This document shows, in pieces, positions 33,944 through 42,309 of a DNA stretch of 45,948 nt (its first letter is position 1; every line of letters begins with the position of its first letter). The stretch is from the NCBI GenBank assembly GCA_910588795.1, contig CAJURI010000014.1, positions 1 to 45,948 on the forward strand, given 5' to 3'. The translations under genes were made by a program, and so were the position numbers. The stretch comes from an uncultured Duncaniella sp. Lineage in GTDB: Bacteria; Bacteroidota; Bacteroidia; Bacteroidales; Muribaculaceae. The notes beneath the pieces were generated by a model. The model was given only the letters and a program-made list of their open reading frames with translations, made no database searches and had not been told where the DNA came from.

Positions 33944-36532
33944 ATGAACTTCAATAATTTCACAATTAAGTCTCAGGAAGCAATACAGAAGGCGATAGAG
34001 ATTACCCGTGGAGCAGGTAATCAGGCTATCGAACCCGTACATCTTCTCAAGGGGGTTATGACTGAGGGAGAATCGCTCGTCAACTTCATATTTTCCAAGA
34101 TAGGAGCCAACTCCGCCGCACTTATGCGGCAGGTTGATGAAAAGATCGCCTTGGAACCTCGTGTGTCGGGCGGCGAGCCCTACCTGAGCCGAACCTCTAA
34201 TGATGTCCTGCAGAAAGCTCTTGACGTAGCCAAGAAACAGGGTGACGAGTATGTCACTCTCGAGGCTCTGCTTGTGGCTATCTTCACGGTCAACTCTCCG
34301 GCGGCAACAATCCTTAAGGATGCCGGATTGAGCCAACGTGAGCTTGAAGCCGCTGTTGCCGAGTTGCGCAAAGGCAAGAAGGCTACTGATCAGAGTGCCG
34401 AGGACACATATCAGGCATTGTCAAAATATGCCATCAACCTTAATGAACGTGCCCGCGAAGGAAAGCTCGATCCCGTCATCGGCCGTGACGATGAGATCCG
34501 CCGTGTGCTCCAGATCCTTTCGCGACGCACGAAAAACAACCCCATGCTCATCGGTGAGCCCGGTACAGGCAAGACCGCCATCGCCGAAGGGCTCGCACAG
34601 AGGATTGTGCGCGGCGACGTGCCCGAGAATCTGCGAAGCAAGCAGATATATTCGCTTGACATGGGTGCCCTTGTGGCCGGTGCAAAGTATAAAGGCGAGT
34701 TTGAGGAGCGTCTCAAGGCTATCGTCAATGAAGTGACGGGTGCCGATGGCGAGATTATCCTGTTTATCGACGAGATCCATACTCTTGTGGGAGCCGGTAA
34801 GGGGGAAGGTGCCATGGATGCCGCCAATATTCTCAAGCCCGCGCTCGCCCGTGGTGAACTGCGCTCCATCGGTGCGACGACTCTTGATGAGTACCAGAAA
34901 TATTTTGAAAAGGATAAGGCTCTCGAAAGGCGTTTCCAGAAAGTGATGGTCAATGAGCCTGACGAGGCTGCAGCTATCGCCATACTGAGAGGCCTGAAGG
35001 AACGTTACGAGAACCATCACAAGGTCCGTATCCGTGACGAGGCGATCATTGCGGCGGTGACCCTGTCGGAGCGTTACATCACCGACCGTTTCCTCCCTGA
35101 CAAGGCCATTGACCTCGTGGACGAGGCTGCATCCAAGCTGCGTCTTGAGATTGATTCCGTGCCTCAGGCCCTTGACGAGATATCACGCCTGATAGCGCAG
35201 AAGGAGATTGAACGCGAGGCTATAAAGCGCGAGGGCGACCAGCCTAAGGTAAAGGATATCGAAAAGGAGCTTGCCGATCTGCGTGACCGCGAGAAGGATT
35301 TCACTGCCAAATGGAAGGCCGAGAAGGATCTGATCAACAGGATTCAGCAGAACAAGATCGAGATAGAACAGCTCAATTTCGATGCCGAGCGTGCCGAGCG
35401 TGAAGGTGACTATGCCCGTGTTGCTGAGATCCGTTACTCCAAAATCCAGCAGAAGGAAAAGGAGAACGCTGAGATACAGGAACAGTTGAAAATGATGCAG
35501 GGCGAGAAGGCTCTCATTAAAGAGGAGGTCGACTCCGAGGATATCGCTGATGTGGTGTCACGCTGGACCGGGATTCCCGTCAACAAGATGGTGCAGACTG
35601 AAAAGGAGAAACTGCTGCATCTCGAGACGGAACTCCATCACCGCGTAGTGGGGCAGAACGATGCCATACGTGCTATAGCCGATGCCGTGCGCCGTTCCCG
35701 TGCCGGACTTAACGACCCACGTCGTCCTATCGGATCGTTCATCTTCCTCGGGACCACCGGCGTGGGCAAGACGGAGCTTGCCAAGGCTCTTGCCGAGTAT
35801 CTTTTCGACGACGAGAATATGATGACGCGTATCGACATGAGCGAGTATCAGGAGAAGCATTCGGTGTCACGTCTGGTAGGCGCGCCTCCGGGATATGTCG
35901 GTTACGACGAAGGCGGACAGCTTACCGAAGCCGTAAGGCGCAAGCCCTACTCGGTGGTGCTGTTTGACGAGATCGAAAAGGCTCACCCCGATGTGTTCAA
36001 CATTCTGCTTCAGGTGCTGGACGACGGTCGTCTTACCGATAACAAGGGGCGTATGGTGAATTTCAAGAACACGATCATCATCATGACCTCCAATATGGGT
36101 TCTCCGCTCATACGTGACAATTTCGCCAAGATGACCGAGGACAATCGTGAGGAGACGATCGAGAAGACCAAGAATGAAGTCATAGAGCTGTTGAAGCAGA
36201 CCATACGTCCTGAATTCCTCAACCGTATCGACGAGATCATAATGTTCACACCGCTCAACGAGGCTGAGATAGAAGAGATCGTCGGATTGCAGATAAGGTC
36301 CATACAGAAGATGCTTGCCGCCAACGGCATCACTCTCGAGGTGACACCTGCCGCGCTTAAGTTCCTCGCCGAAGAGGGTTATGATCCTGAATTCGGTGCG
36401 CGTCCTGTCAAGCGAGTCATTCACCGCATGGTGCTTAACCAGCTGAGCAAGGACATTCTCGCCCAGAAAGTCGACCGTGACCACCCGATAACCATCGATT
36501 ATGACGGAAACGATATAGTATTCAAAAACTAA
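33944..36532 (+). CDS. clpB: ATP-dependent disaggregase ClpB
   Basis: This 862-residue Hsp100 protein dissolves protein aggregates together with DnaK. The Clp N-domain is at residues 1-145. The first AAA module has Walker A GEPGTGKT (near 205) and Walker B ILFIDEIHTL. The coiled-coil middle domain, characteristic of ClpB rather than ClpA or ClpC, spans about 410-530 and is rich in Glu/Lys. The second AAA module has GTTGVGKT (near 607) and VVLFDEIEKAHPDV, and the C-terminus has FGARPVKR. Length and motifs are complete. A small lipoprotein gene follows after 54 nt. Confidence 0.98.
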   Translation: MNFNNFTIKSQEAIQKAIEITRGAGNQAIEPVHLLKGVMTEGESLVNFIFSKIGANSAALMRQVDEKIALEPRVSGGEPYLSRTSNDVLQKALDVAKKQGDEYVTLEALLVAIFTVNSPAATILKDAGLSQRELEAAVAELRKGKKATDQSAEDTYQALSKYAINLNERAREGKLDPVIGRDDEIRRVLQILSRRTKNNPMLIGEPGTGKTAIAEGLAQRIVRGDVPENLRSKQIYSLDMGALVAGAKYKGEFEERLKAIVNEVTGADGEIILFIDEIHTLVGAGKGEGAMDAANILKPALARGELRSIGATTLDEYQKYFEKDKALERRFQKVMVNEPDEAAAIAILRGLKERYENHHKVRIRDEAIIAAVTLSERYITDRFLPDKAIDLVDEAASKLRLEIDSVPQALDEISRLIAQKEIEREAIKREGDQPKVKDIEKELADLRDREKDFTAKWKAEKDLINRIQQNKIEIEQLNFDAERAEREGDYARVAEIRYSKIQQKEKENAEIQEQLKMMQGEKALIKEEVDSEDIADVVSRWTGIPVNKMVQTEKEKLLHLETELHHRVVGQNDAIRAIADAVRRSRAGLNDPRRPIGSFIFLGTTGVGKTELAKALAEYLFDDENMMTRIDMSEYQEKHSVSRLVGAPPGYVGYDEGGQLTEAVRRKPYSVVLFDEIEKAHPDVFNILLQVLDDGRLTDNKGRMVNFKNTIIIMTSNMGSPLIRDNFAKMTEDNREETIEKTKNEVIELLKQTIRPEFLNRIDEIIMFTPLNEAEIEEIVGLQIRSIQKMLAANGITLEVTPAALKFLAEEGYDPEFGARPVKRVIHRMVLNQLSKDILAQKVDRDHPITIDYDGNDIVFKN

Positions 36533-36586
36533 AAACAGCAAAACATATATTAAGCATATAAAACACACACACTAACTATATTTATT

Positions 36587-37066
36587 ATGAAAAAGTTCCT
36601 CTCTCTATTTCTCGCTGTCCCGATGCTGGCATTTATGTCGGCATGTGACGATGACGACAGCAAGGTGCCTGATGTAAGTGTCTCCATACAGTATTCAGGC
36701 GGTTCGCTCGTCGATGACGTGCTTACTGTGGTCGAAGGTGATACACTCAAGATCGAAGGCCTGAAGGTGACACCGGCTCCCGGTACAGGCGACGCTGTGC
36801 TTGGCCAGACTACTTACTTCCTTGACAACGTTCCGTTCTTTACCACAATCATCGCGCCTTTTGCGGTGGATATCGACACGGAAGGTTTGAAAGAGGGTAC
36901 CCACTATCTCAGGGTCAACACACAGATATTCCAGGTTGACAAGTCAATCGGATGGGGTATATTCCAGTACAAGCTCAACATTGTGGCTGCTCCCGAGGAT
37001 CAGCCCGGTGATACCGGAGGCGGTACTGATACACCTGATCAGACCATCACTGATTCCGTTGACTGA
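36587..37066 (+). CDS. Small lipoprotein of unknown function, Ig-like
   Basis: This 159-residue lipoprotein has lipobox MSAC with acylated Cys20 followed by DDDDS, an acidic run typical of surface-exported lipoproteins in Bacteroidetes. The middle part (residues 30-135) is strand-rich with VVEGDTLKIEG and LKEGTHYLRVN, which suggests an Ig-like sandwich. The C-terminal tail is rich in Pro, Gly, Thr and Asp (DTGGGTDTPDQ) and is probably disordered. I cannot assign a function. It is 54 nt downstream of clpB, may be read from the same transcript, and ends at a terminator. Confidence 0.8.
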   Translation: MKKFLSLFLAVPMLAFMSACDDDDSKVPDVSVSIQYSGGSLVDDVLTVVEGDTLKIEGLKVTPAPGTGDAVLGQTTYFLDNVPFFTTIIAPFAVDIDTEGLKEGTHYLRVNTQIFQVDKSIGWGIFQYKLNIVAAPEDQPGDTGGGTDTPDQTITDSVD

Positions 37067-37106
37067 CATCAGTCAGATTTTCTGAACAAACTCTGGTGAT
37101 TTATAA

Positions 37107-37154
37107 AGCCGGATGTGCCGGGATTGTCCGGGCGCATCCGGCTTTCACTTTTGT
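37107..37154 (+). terminator. Terminator after the clpB-lipoprotein unit
   Basis: AGCCGGATGTGCC (37107-37119) pairs with GGCGCATCCGGCT (37131-37143) with one mismatch, followed by a T-rich but interrupted tail (TTCACTTTTGTT). Confidence 0.75.
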
Positions 37155-37199
37155 TATTAAACAAGCTCTAAACGACCTCTTGGAATTGCCGGTAAGCCA

Positions 37200-37278
37200 T
37201 AAAAGAAGCGGAGGATATCTCTATGTCATAATGCCGTGTGTCATCGGCTTATAACCAAGATATCTTCCGCTTCTTTTA
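37200..37278. repeat. Long inverted repeat, possible bidirectional terminator
   Basis: A 21-nt arm at 37200-37220 pairs with 37258-37278 with a single mismatch; the 37-nt interior has a further GCCG/CGGC pair. It lies downstream of the 52-residue gene on the - strand. On both strands the stem ends in a CTTCTTTTA run, so it may serve as a terminator for that gene. Confidence 0.6.
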
Positions 37279-37336
37279 TGACTTCTCGGGCAAGTTTGTG
37301 CCTGAATCAATGTCTTTCCTGCACAATCCCTTGCCG

Positions 37337-37495
37337 CTACTGGTCTATGTCGTTGTTGCGGGGATTATTGTTGAGTTCCCGGGTCTCTTCTTTTACGAGT
37401 TTCGGAGTGACCTTGTTGCTGTCGGCCTCGTTGATCTCTACACCGGGCAGCTTCTCGGCTGCTTTGTCGGGGGCTATGTCATGTTTCTTTTCCAT
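37337..37495 (-). CDS. Small hydrophilic protein of unknown function (52 residues)
   Basis: The reverse strand encodes a 52-residue charged protein starting MEKKHDIAPDKAAEKLPGVE and ending NNPRNNDIDQ. It has no signal, membrane segment or cysteine. The Lys/Glu-rich middle (KLVKEETRELNNNP) suggests a short helix. It is preferred over two overlapping + strand open frames here because its composition and codons look normal for these genes, whereas the + frames give Cys/Ser-rich or unnatural hydrophobic sequence. It starts 42 nt after the stop of the LysE-family gene, is probably on the same transcript, and ends before the inverted repeat at 37200-37278. It is reminiscent of small Bacteroidales hypothetical proteins, but I cannot name a family. 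Confidence 0.65.
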   Translation of the reverse strand: MEKKHDIAPDKAAEKLPGVEINEADSNKVTPKLVKEETRELNNNPRNNDIDQ

Positions 37496-37537
37496 AATAG
37501 TTGAAGTTTAATCTATTATAGAAACATAAAGAGTGGC

Positions 37538-38164
37538 TCAATGGTTCACCAGCAGTTCATGCAGGGCTGTCACAAGACCTATTCCACCCATGAGCATTAT
37601 AAGTGCTCCGACTATACGGTTTAGAAGCCACAGTGACCGGATATTGAAATGGCTCCTCATCTTGTTGACTATCCATGTCACGCCAAACCACCACATCACG
37701 GCTCCTGCAAATATCGATATGTATCCTGCCACATAATGGTAGGCCTCGAATTCCGGCGCAAGGAAACTGAACCGTGCGAAAAGCCCTATTATGAAGAAAA
37801 GTATCAGAGGATTGGAGAAGGTTAGCAGGAAGCCTGTCACAAAGTCTTTCCAGTTGCTTGCCGACTGCACCCCCTGTGGCTGTAATGAACGGGAGGGGTT
37901 CGCTCCGAACAGGTAGCCGGCATACACTAACAGTACAACCGAGCCTATGAGCTGAAGGAGGCTTTGGTTGTCCTGTATGAAATCGGTGACAAAGGACAGC
38001 CCGAGGCCTGTCAGCAGACAGTAGATGAGGTCGCTAAGTCCGGCTCCGACGCCGGTGAAGAACGCCGGCCAGCGTCCGCGGTTAAGTGTCCGCTGGATAC
38101 ACAGCATCCCTATCGGCCCCATTGGTGCCGACACGAGGATTCCGATAAGGATCCCCCTCATCAT
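37538..38164 (-). CDS. LysE-family exporter
   Basis: This 208-residue inner-membrane protein belongs to the LysE/RhtB family of amino-acid and small-metabolite exporters. About six hydrophobic segments are visible, with the family start GILIGILVSAPMGPIGMLC and the later GFLLTFSNPLILFF motif. The open frame begins at 38221, but a TAATTTTG promoter element lies at 38202-38195, so translation most likely begins at one of the twin Met codons at 38164 or 38161. The substrate cannot be told. It diverges from the PepSY-like gene and is followed by the 52-residue gene. Confidence 0.88.
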   Translation of the reverse strand: MMRGILIGILVSAPMGPIGMLCIQRTLNRGRWPAFFTGVGAGLSDLIYCLLTGLGLSFVTDFIQDNQSLLQLIGSVVLLVYAGYLFGANPSRSLQPQGVQSASNWKDFVTGFLLTFSNPLILFFIIGLFARFSFLAPEFEAYHYVAGYISIFAGAVMWWFGVTWIVNKMRSHFNIRSLWLLNRIVGALIMLMGGIGLVTALHELLVNH

Positions 38165-38194
38165 TATGATAGGCAGGTGTATCACTACAATATG

Positions 38195-38202
38195 CAAAAT
38201 TA
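38195..38202 (-). promoter_or_regulatory. -7 promoter element (TAATTTTG) for the LysE-family gene
   Basis: On the - strand TAATTTTG matches TAnnTTTG. Transcription would begin near 38188, which places the start codon at 38164 or 38161 and excludes the longer open frame. Confidence 0.65.
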
Positions 38203-38324
38203 CGAAAACATCGCGTAGCATGCAAATAAAGATTGCCGCTCCGGCACGCTGTGGCCGGTGCCGGAAGGCCGCGAAACATTTATATGCGCTGTGGCGTTAT
38301 ATCTTAAATAAAAATTATGAAGAT

Positions 38325-38771
38325 ATGAAAAAATTTTTGATCGCTTTGCTTGCTGTGTTCTGTGTAGGCATGTCAGCCCGTGCCGACAAGTACACGATTG
38401 ACCGCAACCAGCTCCCGAAGCCGGCATTGGAAATGATTGAAAAATATTTCCCGAAAGCCAAGATCGCAATGATAAAGGTGGACAGACACTTGCTCAAAAA
38501 GACCGATTATGATGTGAAGTTTGTCAATGGCACCAAACTTGAATTCAACAATGCCGGCAAATGGACATCGGTGGACTGTAAGAAAAAGGAGGTGCCGCAG
38601 GAACTTGTTATCAAGCCTATCCGAAATTACGTGAAGAAGAATGGCAACGGTGCCTATATAGTCAAAATCGAGAGCAAGCTTAAAGGCTATGAAGTGGAGC
38701 TGTCCGACGGTGTTGAACTTAAATTCAACAAACTCGGAAAGCTGACGCATATCGATATTGTGGATGACTGA
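38325..38771 (+). CDS. Secreted PepSY-like protein
   Basis: This 148-residue protein has a clear signal peptide (MKKFLIALLAVFCVGMSARA) and two PepSY-like repeats of about 60 residues. Each contains a helix (ALEMIEKYFP; PIRNYVKKNG) followed by strands and a DG/NGTKLEFN-type hairpin (GTKLEFNNAGKW; GVELKFNKLGKL). This is the pattern of the PepSY_like family of Bacteroidetes periplasmic proteins, whose function is not established. The start at 38325 is chosen over the longer open frame from 38025 because it gives the signal peptide and avoids the LysE gene. It is divergent from that gene. Confidence 0.85.
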   Translation: MKKFLIALLAVFCVGMSARADKYTIDRNQLPKPALEMIEKYFPKAKIAMIKVDRHLLKKTDYDVKFVNGTKLEFNNAGKWTSVDCKKKEVPQELVIKPIRNYVKKNGNGAYIVKIESKLKGYEVELSDGVELKFNKLGKLTHIDIVDD

Positions 38772-38791
38772 CCTCTGAGGGCACTCAGCTC

Positions 38792-39382
38792 CTACGTCAC
38801 CTGTTGGCTGTCCCGTAAGAAGGAGCTCCACGGGACAAGTATGAACTGCATCCTCTTGCCGTCAGTTTCATAGACACGGTATTGCTGGGTCGATCTGACT
38901 TTTGTGATCTCTGTCCAGCTTATAGTCTCGGGCTCTGGAACCTTTTCTTCGGTTTCAGGCCCGTGATTTTTCATGTCGGCTTTGATGTCGGGATCAGCGT
39001 CATGAAGTCCGTCACGATCGTCGGAAGTGTTTTCTGACGGCAGATATATCAGCCTTATGTATTCACCCTCGGCTATCTCCACTCTCTTGCGCAGCACCGC
39101 ACGGCGCGCCTCGGGAGTAAGCATATAGTATGTGTAGATGAACGACATGACCATGGGTGCCACAATGAACACTGTCATGAGAGCGACAAGCAGCCAGCGT
39201 TCGTCGTGAAGAGCGTATCCGAGTGCTACGAAAAATGCCGTGGGAATAAGCATAAGCCATCCGTAACGTACCATCCATGCCTTAAGTAGCACGGAAAAAT
39301 ACTCTCCTGAGGTGGTCCGGAAAGGGGCTGTCTTGCGTATCGCAGGAGCCCCTGTTGTCGCTGAAGCCTTGTGCTCAGTCAT
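38792..39382 (-). CDS. Membrane protein with a YcxB-like C-terminal domain
   Basis: This 196-residue protein has two closely spaced membrane segments (VRYGWLMLIPTAFFVALGYA and WLLVALMTVFIVAPMVMSFIY) and a cytosolic C-terminal part. The pattern ISWTEITKVRST followed by LVPWSSF resembles YcxB-like domains. A polar, acidic stretch separates the two. The function is unknown. The start at 39382 is chosen because its ATGACTGA overlaps the aguB stop by 8 nt, indicating translational coupling; the open frame extends further to 39463. It is the last gene of the putrescine operon and converges on the PepSY-like gene with 20 nt between them. Confidence 0.75.
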   Translation of the reverse strand: MTEHKASATTGAPAIRKTAPFRTTSGEYFSVLLKAWMVRYGWLMLIPTAFFVALGYALHDERWLLVALMTVFIVAPMVMSFIYTYYMLTPEARRAVLRKRVEIAEGEYIRLIYLPSENTSDDRDGLHDADPDIKADMKNHGPETEEKVPEPETISWTEITKVRSTQQYRVYETDGKRMQFILVPWSSFLRDSQQVT

Positions 39383-40253
39383 CGAGGTAGCGTCGGGTGA
39401 GTCCTGAGAAACTGTCTGTGCGCCTGTCGCGGAGGAACGGCCACCAGCGGCGCACCTGCTCACTCCGTTTCAGGTCGATATCCACCACTGCCATGGCTTC
39501 GGAGTCATCGGGAGCCTGATACAGGAATTCCCCCTGCGGACCGGCTATGAAGCTTGATCCCCAGAAACTGATCCCGCCTGTCACACCCGACGGATCCGGC
39601 TCGAAGCCTACGCGGTTGACTGTCACTACAGGCAGTCCGTTGGCCACTGCATGGCCGCGCTGCACTGTCACCCATGCCTCTCTCTGACGCTTCTTCTCAT
39701 CCTCGGAGTCGCTGCTTTCCCACCCTATTGCTGTGGGGTATATGAGCATTTCCGCTCCTCGCATGGCCATGAGTCTTGCTGCTTCGGGATACCACTGGTC
39801 CCAGCACACGAGCACACCGAGGCGTCCCACGCTTGTGGCGATAGGCTCGAACCCCATGTCGCCCGGTGTGAAGTAGAATTTTTCATAGTAGGCCGGATCG
39901 TCGGGGATATGCATTTTGCGGTATTTCCCGGCTATGGATCCGTCACTCTCGAATACAACGGCTGTATTGTGGTACAGCCCGGCGGCTCGACGCTCAAATA
40001 GCGAAGTCACGAGCACTATGCCGTTTTCGCGTGCGGTTTCCGAATAGAATTCTGTAGTGGCCGAGGGGATCTCCACTGCCAGGTCGAAATTGTCGACGCT
40101 TTCAGTCTGGCAGAAGTACAGGGAGTCATGAAGCTCCTGCAGGACAACCAGTCTGGCTCCTTCCGAGGCAAGAGCCTTTATCTTTTCGCCGAGGCGGCGT
40201 CGGTTGCCCGGTATGTCGGGAGTATTGTGCTGCTGTATTATTCCTGTTTTCAT
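39375..40253 (-). CDS. aguB: N-carbamoylputrescine amidohydrolase
   Basis: This 292-residue nitrilase-superfamily enzyme hydrolyses N-carbamoylputrescine to putrescine, carbon dioxide and ammonia. The catalytic triad is Glu40 (VVLQELHDS), Lys113 (KYRKMHIPDD) and Cys150 (VLVCWDQWYPE). LYHNTAVV and the C-terminal WPFLRDRR motif are those of the AguB group. The start at 40253 overlaps the aguA stop in ATGA, giving the usual N-terminus MKTGIIQQHN; the open frame running upstream is inside aguA. Together with aguA it completes the agmatine route to putrescine. Confidence 0.95.
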   Translation of the reverse strand: MKTGIIQQHNTPDIPGNRRRLGEKIKALASEGARLVVLQELHDSLYFCQTESVDNFDLAVEIPSATTEFYSETARENGIVLVTSLFERRAAGLYHNTAVVFESDGSIAGKYRKMHIPDDPAYYEKFYFTPGDMGFEPIATSVGRLGVLVCWDQWYPEAARLMAMRGAEMLIYPTAIGWESSDSEDEKKRQREAWVTVQRGHAVANGLPVVTVNRVGFEPDPSGVTGGISFWGSSFIAGPQGEFLYQAPDDSEAMAVVDIDLKRSEQVRRWWPFLRDRRTDSFSGLTRRYLDD

Positions 40254-41320
40254 AGATTGCGTGAATTTTCTTCCCATCGGTTGTCCTTTATGCCGCTCAC
40301 AGCTCCTGCAGGCAGCTGCATGGTGACACAGTGCAGTGAGCCGTGCTGCCTTATGAGAGCCCGGCAGTCGACGGGTATTATTTCGTGGTCGGGATACACT
40401 ATCTTTAGTGTCTGTTCGGCGAGAAGGTCGTTGGCCGGCTGTCCGTATATCGGAAGGCATATCATGTCGGGGCTGACAAGATAATTGGCATATGTGGCGG
40501 GGAGCTGCATACCGTTCTCGTCATATATGGGGGAGGGGAGTGGCAGTTCTATGAGATTGAACGGATGTCCGGCGCGGGTGCGCATATCCGCGAGTTCTTC
40601 GCGCATTATGGCAAGCGACTCCACGGTGTGGCCCTCCCTGTCGGTTGCGCCGGTATAGAGTATCGTGTCGTGCGGTGCCAGACGGGCAAGTGTGTCTATA
40701 TGGCTGTCGGTGTCGTCCCCGGCCATCCCGCCGTGGCGCAGCCACAGCTGATGGTTGAAGCCGAGATTGTCGGCCAGATATTTCCTGATCTCCTTTTCGT
40801 CCATCTCTCCGTTGCGGTTGGGCGAGAGGAGACATTCAGCTGTGGTGAGCAGTGTGCCGTGTCCGTCGGTCTCGATGCTTCCCCCTTCGAGCACAAAGCC
40901 CATACGGTTGACATACTCTGCGTTCAGGCGGCCGTTGAGCGCAAGCCGGGTGGTGATGAGATTGTCCTTGTCGGCGGCGAATTTCATACCCCAGGCATTG
41001 AACTTGAAGTCGAGAGCCCGGAGCGATCCCCCTGCCTCGACGGTGATCGGTCCGAAGTCACGGGCCCATGTGTCATTGGTGGGTATGTCCTCGAATCTCA
41101 CTCTCGAAGGGTCGAATCCGCACTCTTCGATGGATTTGCGGCACAGCCGCCCGGGACCGGCGAGTATCACGCATTCATGTCCCGATATGGCGCGCACTAT
41201 TTCGGCGAAGCATCCGCGCGCCTCTTGCAGCATATATGCCCAGTCGGTCTCTTCATGCGGCCAGGCCATGAGCACACAGTCGTGGCTCTCCCATTCGGCC
41301 GGAAGACGGATATCACTCAT
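40250..41320 (-). CDS. aguA: Agmatine deiminase
   Basis: This 356-residue enzyme of the peptidyl-arginine-deiminase fold converts agmatine to N-carbamoylputrescine and ammonia. Conserved features are LPAEWESHDCVLMAWP at the start, TNDTWARDFGPI, the VLEGGSIETDG loop, DDTDSHIDT with His207, and the nucleophile Cys331 in GSLHCVTMQLPA. The start at 41320 overlaps the stop of the small upstream gene (ATGAGTGA), and the stop overlaps the aguB start. The longer open frame to 41407 would intrude into the upstream gene. Confidence 0.96.
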   Translation of the reverse strand: MSDIRLPAEWESHDCVLMAWPHEETDWAYMLQEARGCFAEIVRAISGHECVILAGPGRLCRKSIEECGFDPSRVRFEDIPTNDTWARDFGPITVEAGGSLRALDFKFNAWGMKFAADKDNLITTRLALNGRLNAEYVNRMGFVLEGGSIETDGHGTLLTTAECLLSPNRNGEMDEKEIRKYLADNLGFNHQLWLRHGGMAGDDTDSHIDTLARLAPHDTILYTGATDREGHTVESLAIMREELADMRTRAGHPFNLIELPLPSPIYDENGMQLPATYANYLVSPDMICLPIYGQPANDLLAEQTLKIVYPDHEIIPVDCRALIRQHGSLHCVTMQLPAGAVSGIKDNRWEENSRNL

Positions 41321-41552
41321 CCTCGTACTCATCCTTGAGATTGTCCCATATCGAGTCCTGCGACTCAAGATATTCCTCGCAATAGTCCAGAAACCCTTTC
41401 TTTTCACTGCTGCCTACTTCCTGGCACCATTCGCGGTAGCGTTCGCGCAGTTCGGGATCCTCATGTACCAGTTTTTTAAATTCAGCTTCCGCAATGTCTA
41501 TACTGCCGTATTGTCGAAGCATTTCATTAAAAAAATCAGTAATGTGTTCCAT
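41313..41552 (-). CDS. Small acidic protein of unknown function, upstream of aguA
   Basis: This 79-residue, strongly acidic, apparently all-helical protein begins MEHITDFFNEMLRQYGS and ends with DNLKDEYEDE. It contains EFKKLVHEDPELRERYREWC and GFLDYCEEYLES, with two conserved-looking cysteines. There is no signal or membrane segment. It is translationally coupled to aguA by an 8-nt overlap, so a link to agmatine or polyamine metabolism, or regulation of it, is possible but not shown. The start at 41552 is preferred to 41585 because it gives a natural N-terminus. I do not recognise the family. Confidence 0.75.
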   Translation of the reverse strand: MEHITDFFNEMLRQYGSIDIAEAEFKKLVHEDPELRERYREWCQEVGSSEKKGFLDYCEEYLESQDSIWDNLKDEYEDE

Positions 41553-41622
41553 AATGGTTATTTTTTCACGATATGTAACTCGCATAAATTAGCTGATACA
41601 TAATTATGAAGTATTTTCGAGA

Positions 41623-41684
41623 GATTTTCGGGATGAAGCGAAGGAGTGTAGCGAGCTACACGACCGAGCGACAGCGCGAAAATC
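41623..41684. repeat. Nested hairpin element between folA and the aguA operon
   Basis: GATTTTCG (41623-41630) pairs with CGAAAATC (41677-41684), and inside the loop GTGTAG (41646-41651) pairs with CTACAC (41656-41661) around CGAG. Both stems are perfect. The rest of the 256-nt gap between folA and the small gene at 41552 holds nothing else I can assign. It may be a dispersed repeat, a leader structure or a terminator without a T run. Confidence 0.55.
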
Positions 41685-41808
41685 ACCGAAAAGACGAATA
41701 AGGATGTGTCAGCCCGTAACTAATTTATAAAAGTTACTTAAAGCTTAGGTTTTTGTTGTCAAATATAAGACTTTATGGGCAATTATCCAAATTCCGCAGC
41801 CTATATGT

Positions 41809-42309
41809 TTAACAATCGTCCTTTGAAAGGGTCAGGAAGCAGTATTTTACACCGCTCTTAGGGTCCTCGCGGTCAAATTCTGCTTCCGGTATCCGGAATT
41901 TTCCGGAACCCATGTCGGGAAACCGTGTGTCGGCCTCGGGACGCTCGGCGTCTATCAGTGTCAGCTCTATCCTGTCGGCGAGAGGGAGTGACTGGCGGTA
42001 TATTTCTCCTCCTCCTATGATAAACGCCATGTCAGCGTCACCGCACATCCTCACGGCCTCCTCGACCGACGGCGCGGTCTCTATGCCGGGTGCCGAGTAG
42101 CTGCTGTTGCGTGTCACCACTATGTTGCGCCGCCCGGGGAGCGCGCCTTTCGGGAATGACTCGAAGGTCTTGCGCCCCATTATGATAGGGTGCCCCATGG
42201 TGAGCGATTTGAATCGTTTCAGATCGTCGGATATGTGGTACAGGAGGTCACCTCTGTCACCTATCGCCATGTCGCGTGTCGCGGCCACTATTATCGTTAC
42301 GTTTGTCAT
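41809..42309 (-). CDS. folA: Dihydrofolate reductase
   Basis: This 166-residue enzyme reduces dihydrofolate to tetrahydrofolate with NADPH. Typical motifs are TIIVAATRDMAIGDRGDLLYHISDDLKRF (with active-site Asp28), the GHPIIMGRKTFESFP cofactor motif, RRNIVVTRN and the AFIIGGGEIYRQ motif. It starts within the thyA stop (ATGA overlap), so thyA and folA are one translationally coupled unit, the classical pairing that recycles the dihydrofolate made by thymidylate synthase. Confidence 0.98.
   Translation of the reverse strand: MTNVTIIVAATRDMAIGDRGDLLYHISDDLKRFKSLTMGHPIIMGRKTFESFPKGALPGRRNIVVTRNSSYSAPGIETAPSVEEAVRMCGDADMAFIIGGGEIYRQSLPLADRIELTLIDAERPEADTRFPDMGSGKFRIPEAEFDREDPKSGVKYCFLTLSKDDC

Noticed and set aside
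37236..37511. Two overlapping + strand open frames of 88-91 residues
   Set aside because: Their products are Ser/Cys-rich or oddly hydrophobic, and they start inside the inverted repeat; the - strand 52-residue protein explains the region better.
38025..38324. N-terminal extension of the PepSY-like protein
   Set aside because: It overlaps the LysE-family gene and would bury the signal peptide that starts at 38325.
40565..41603. Open frames of 257 and 282 residues on the + strand
   Set aside because: They are antisense to aguA, which has full family motifs on the - strand.
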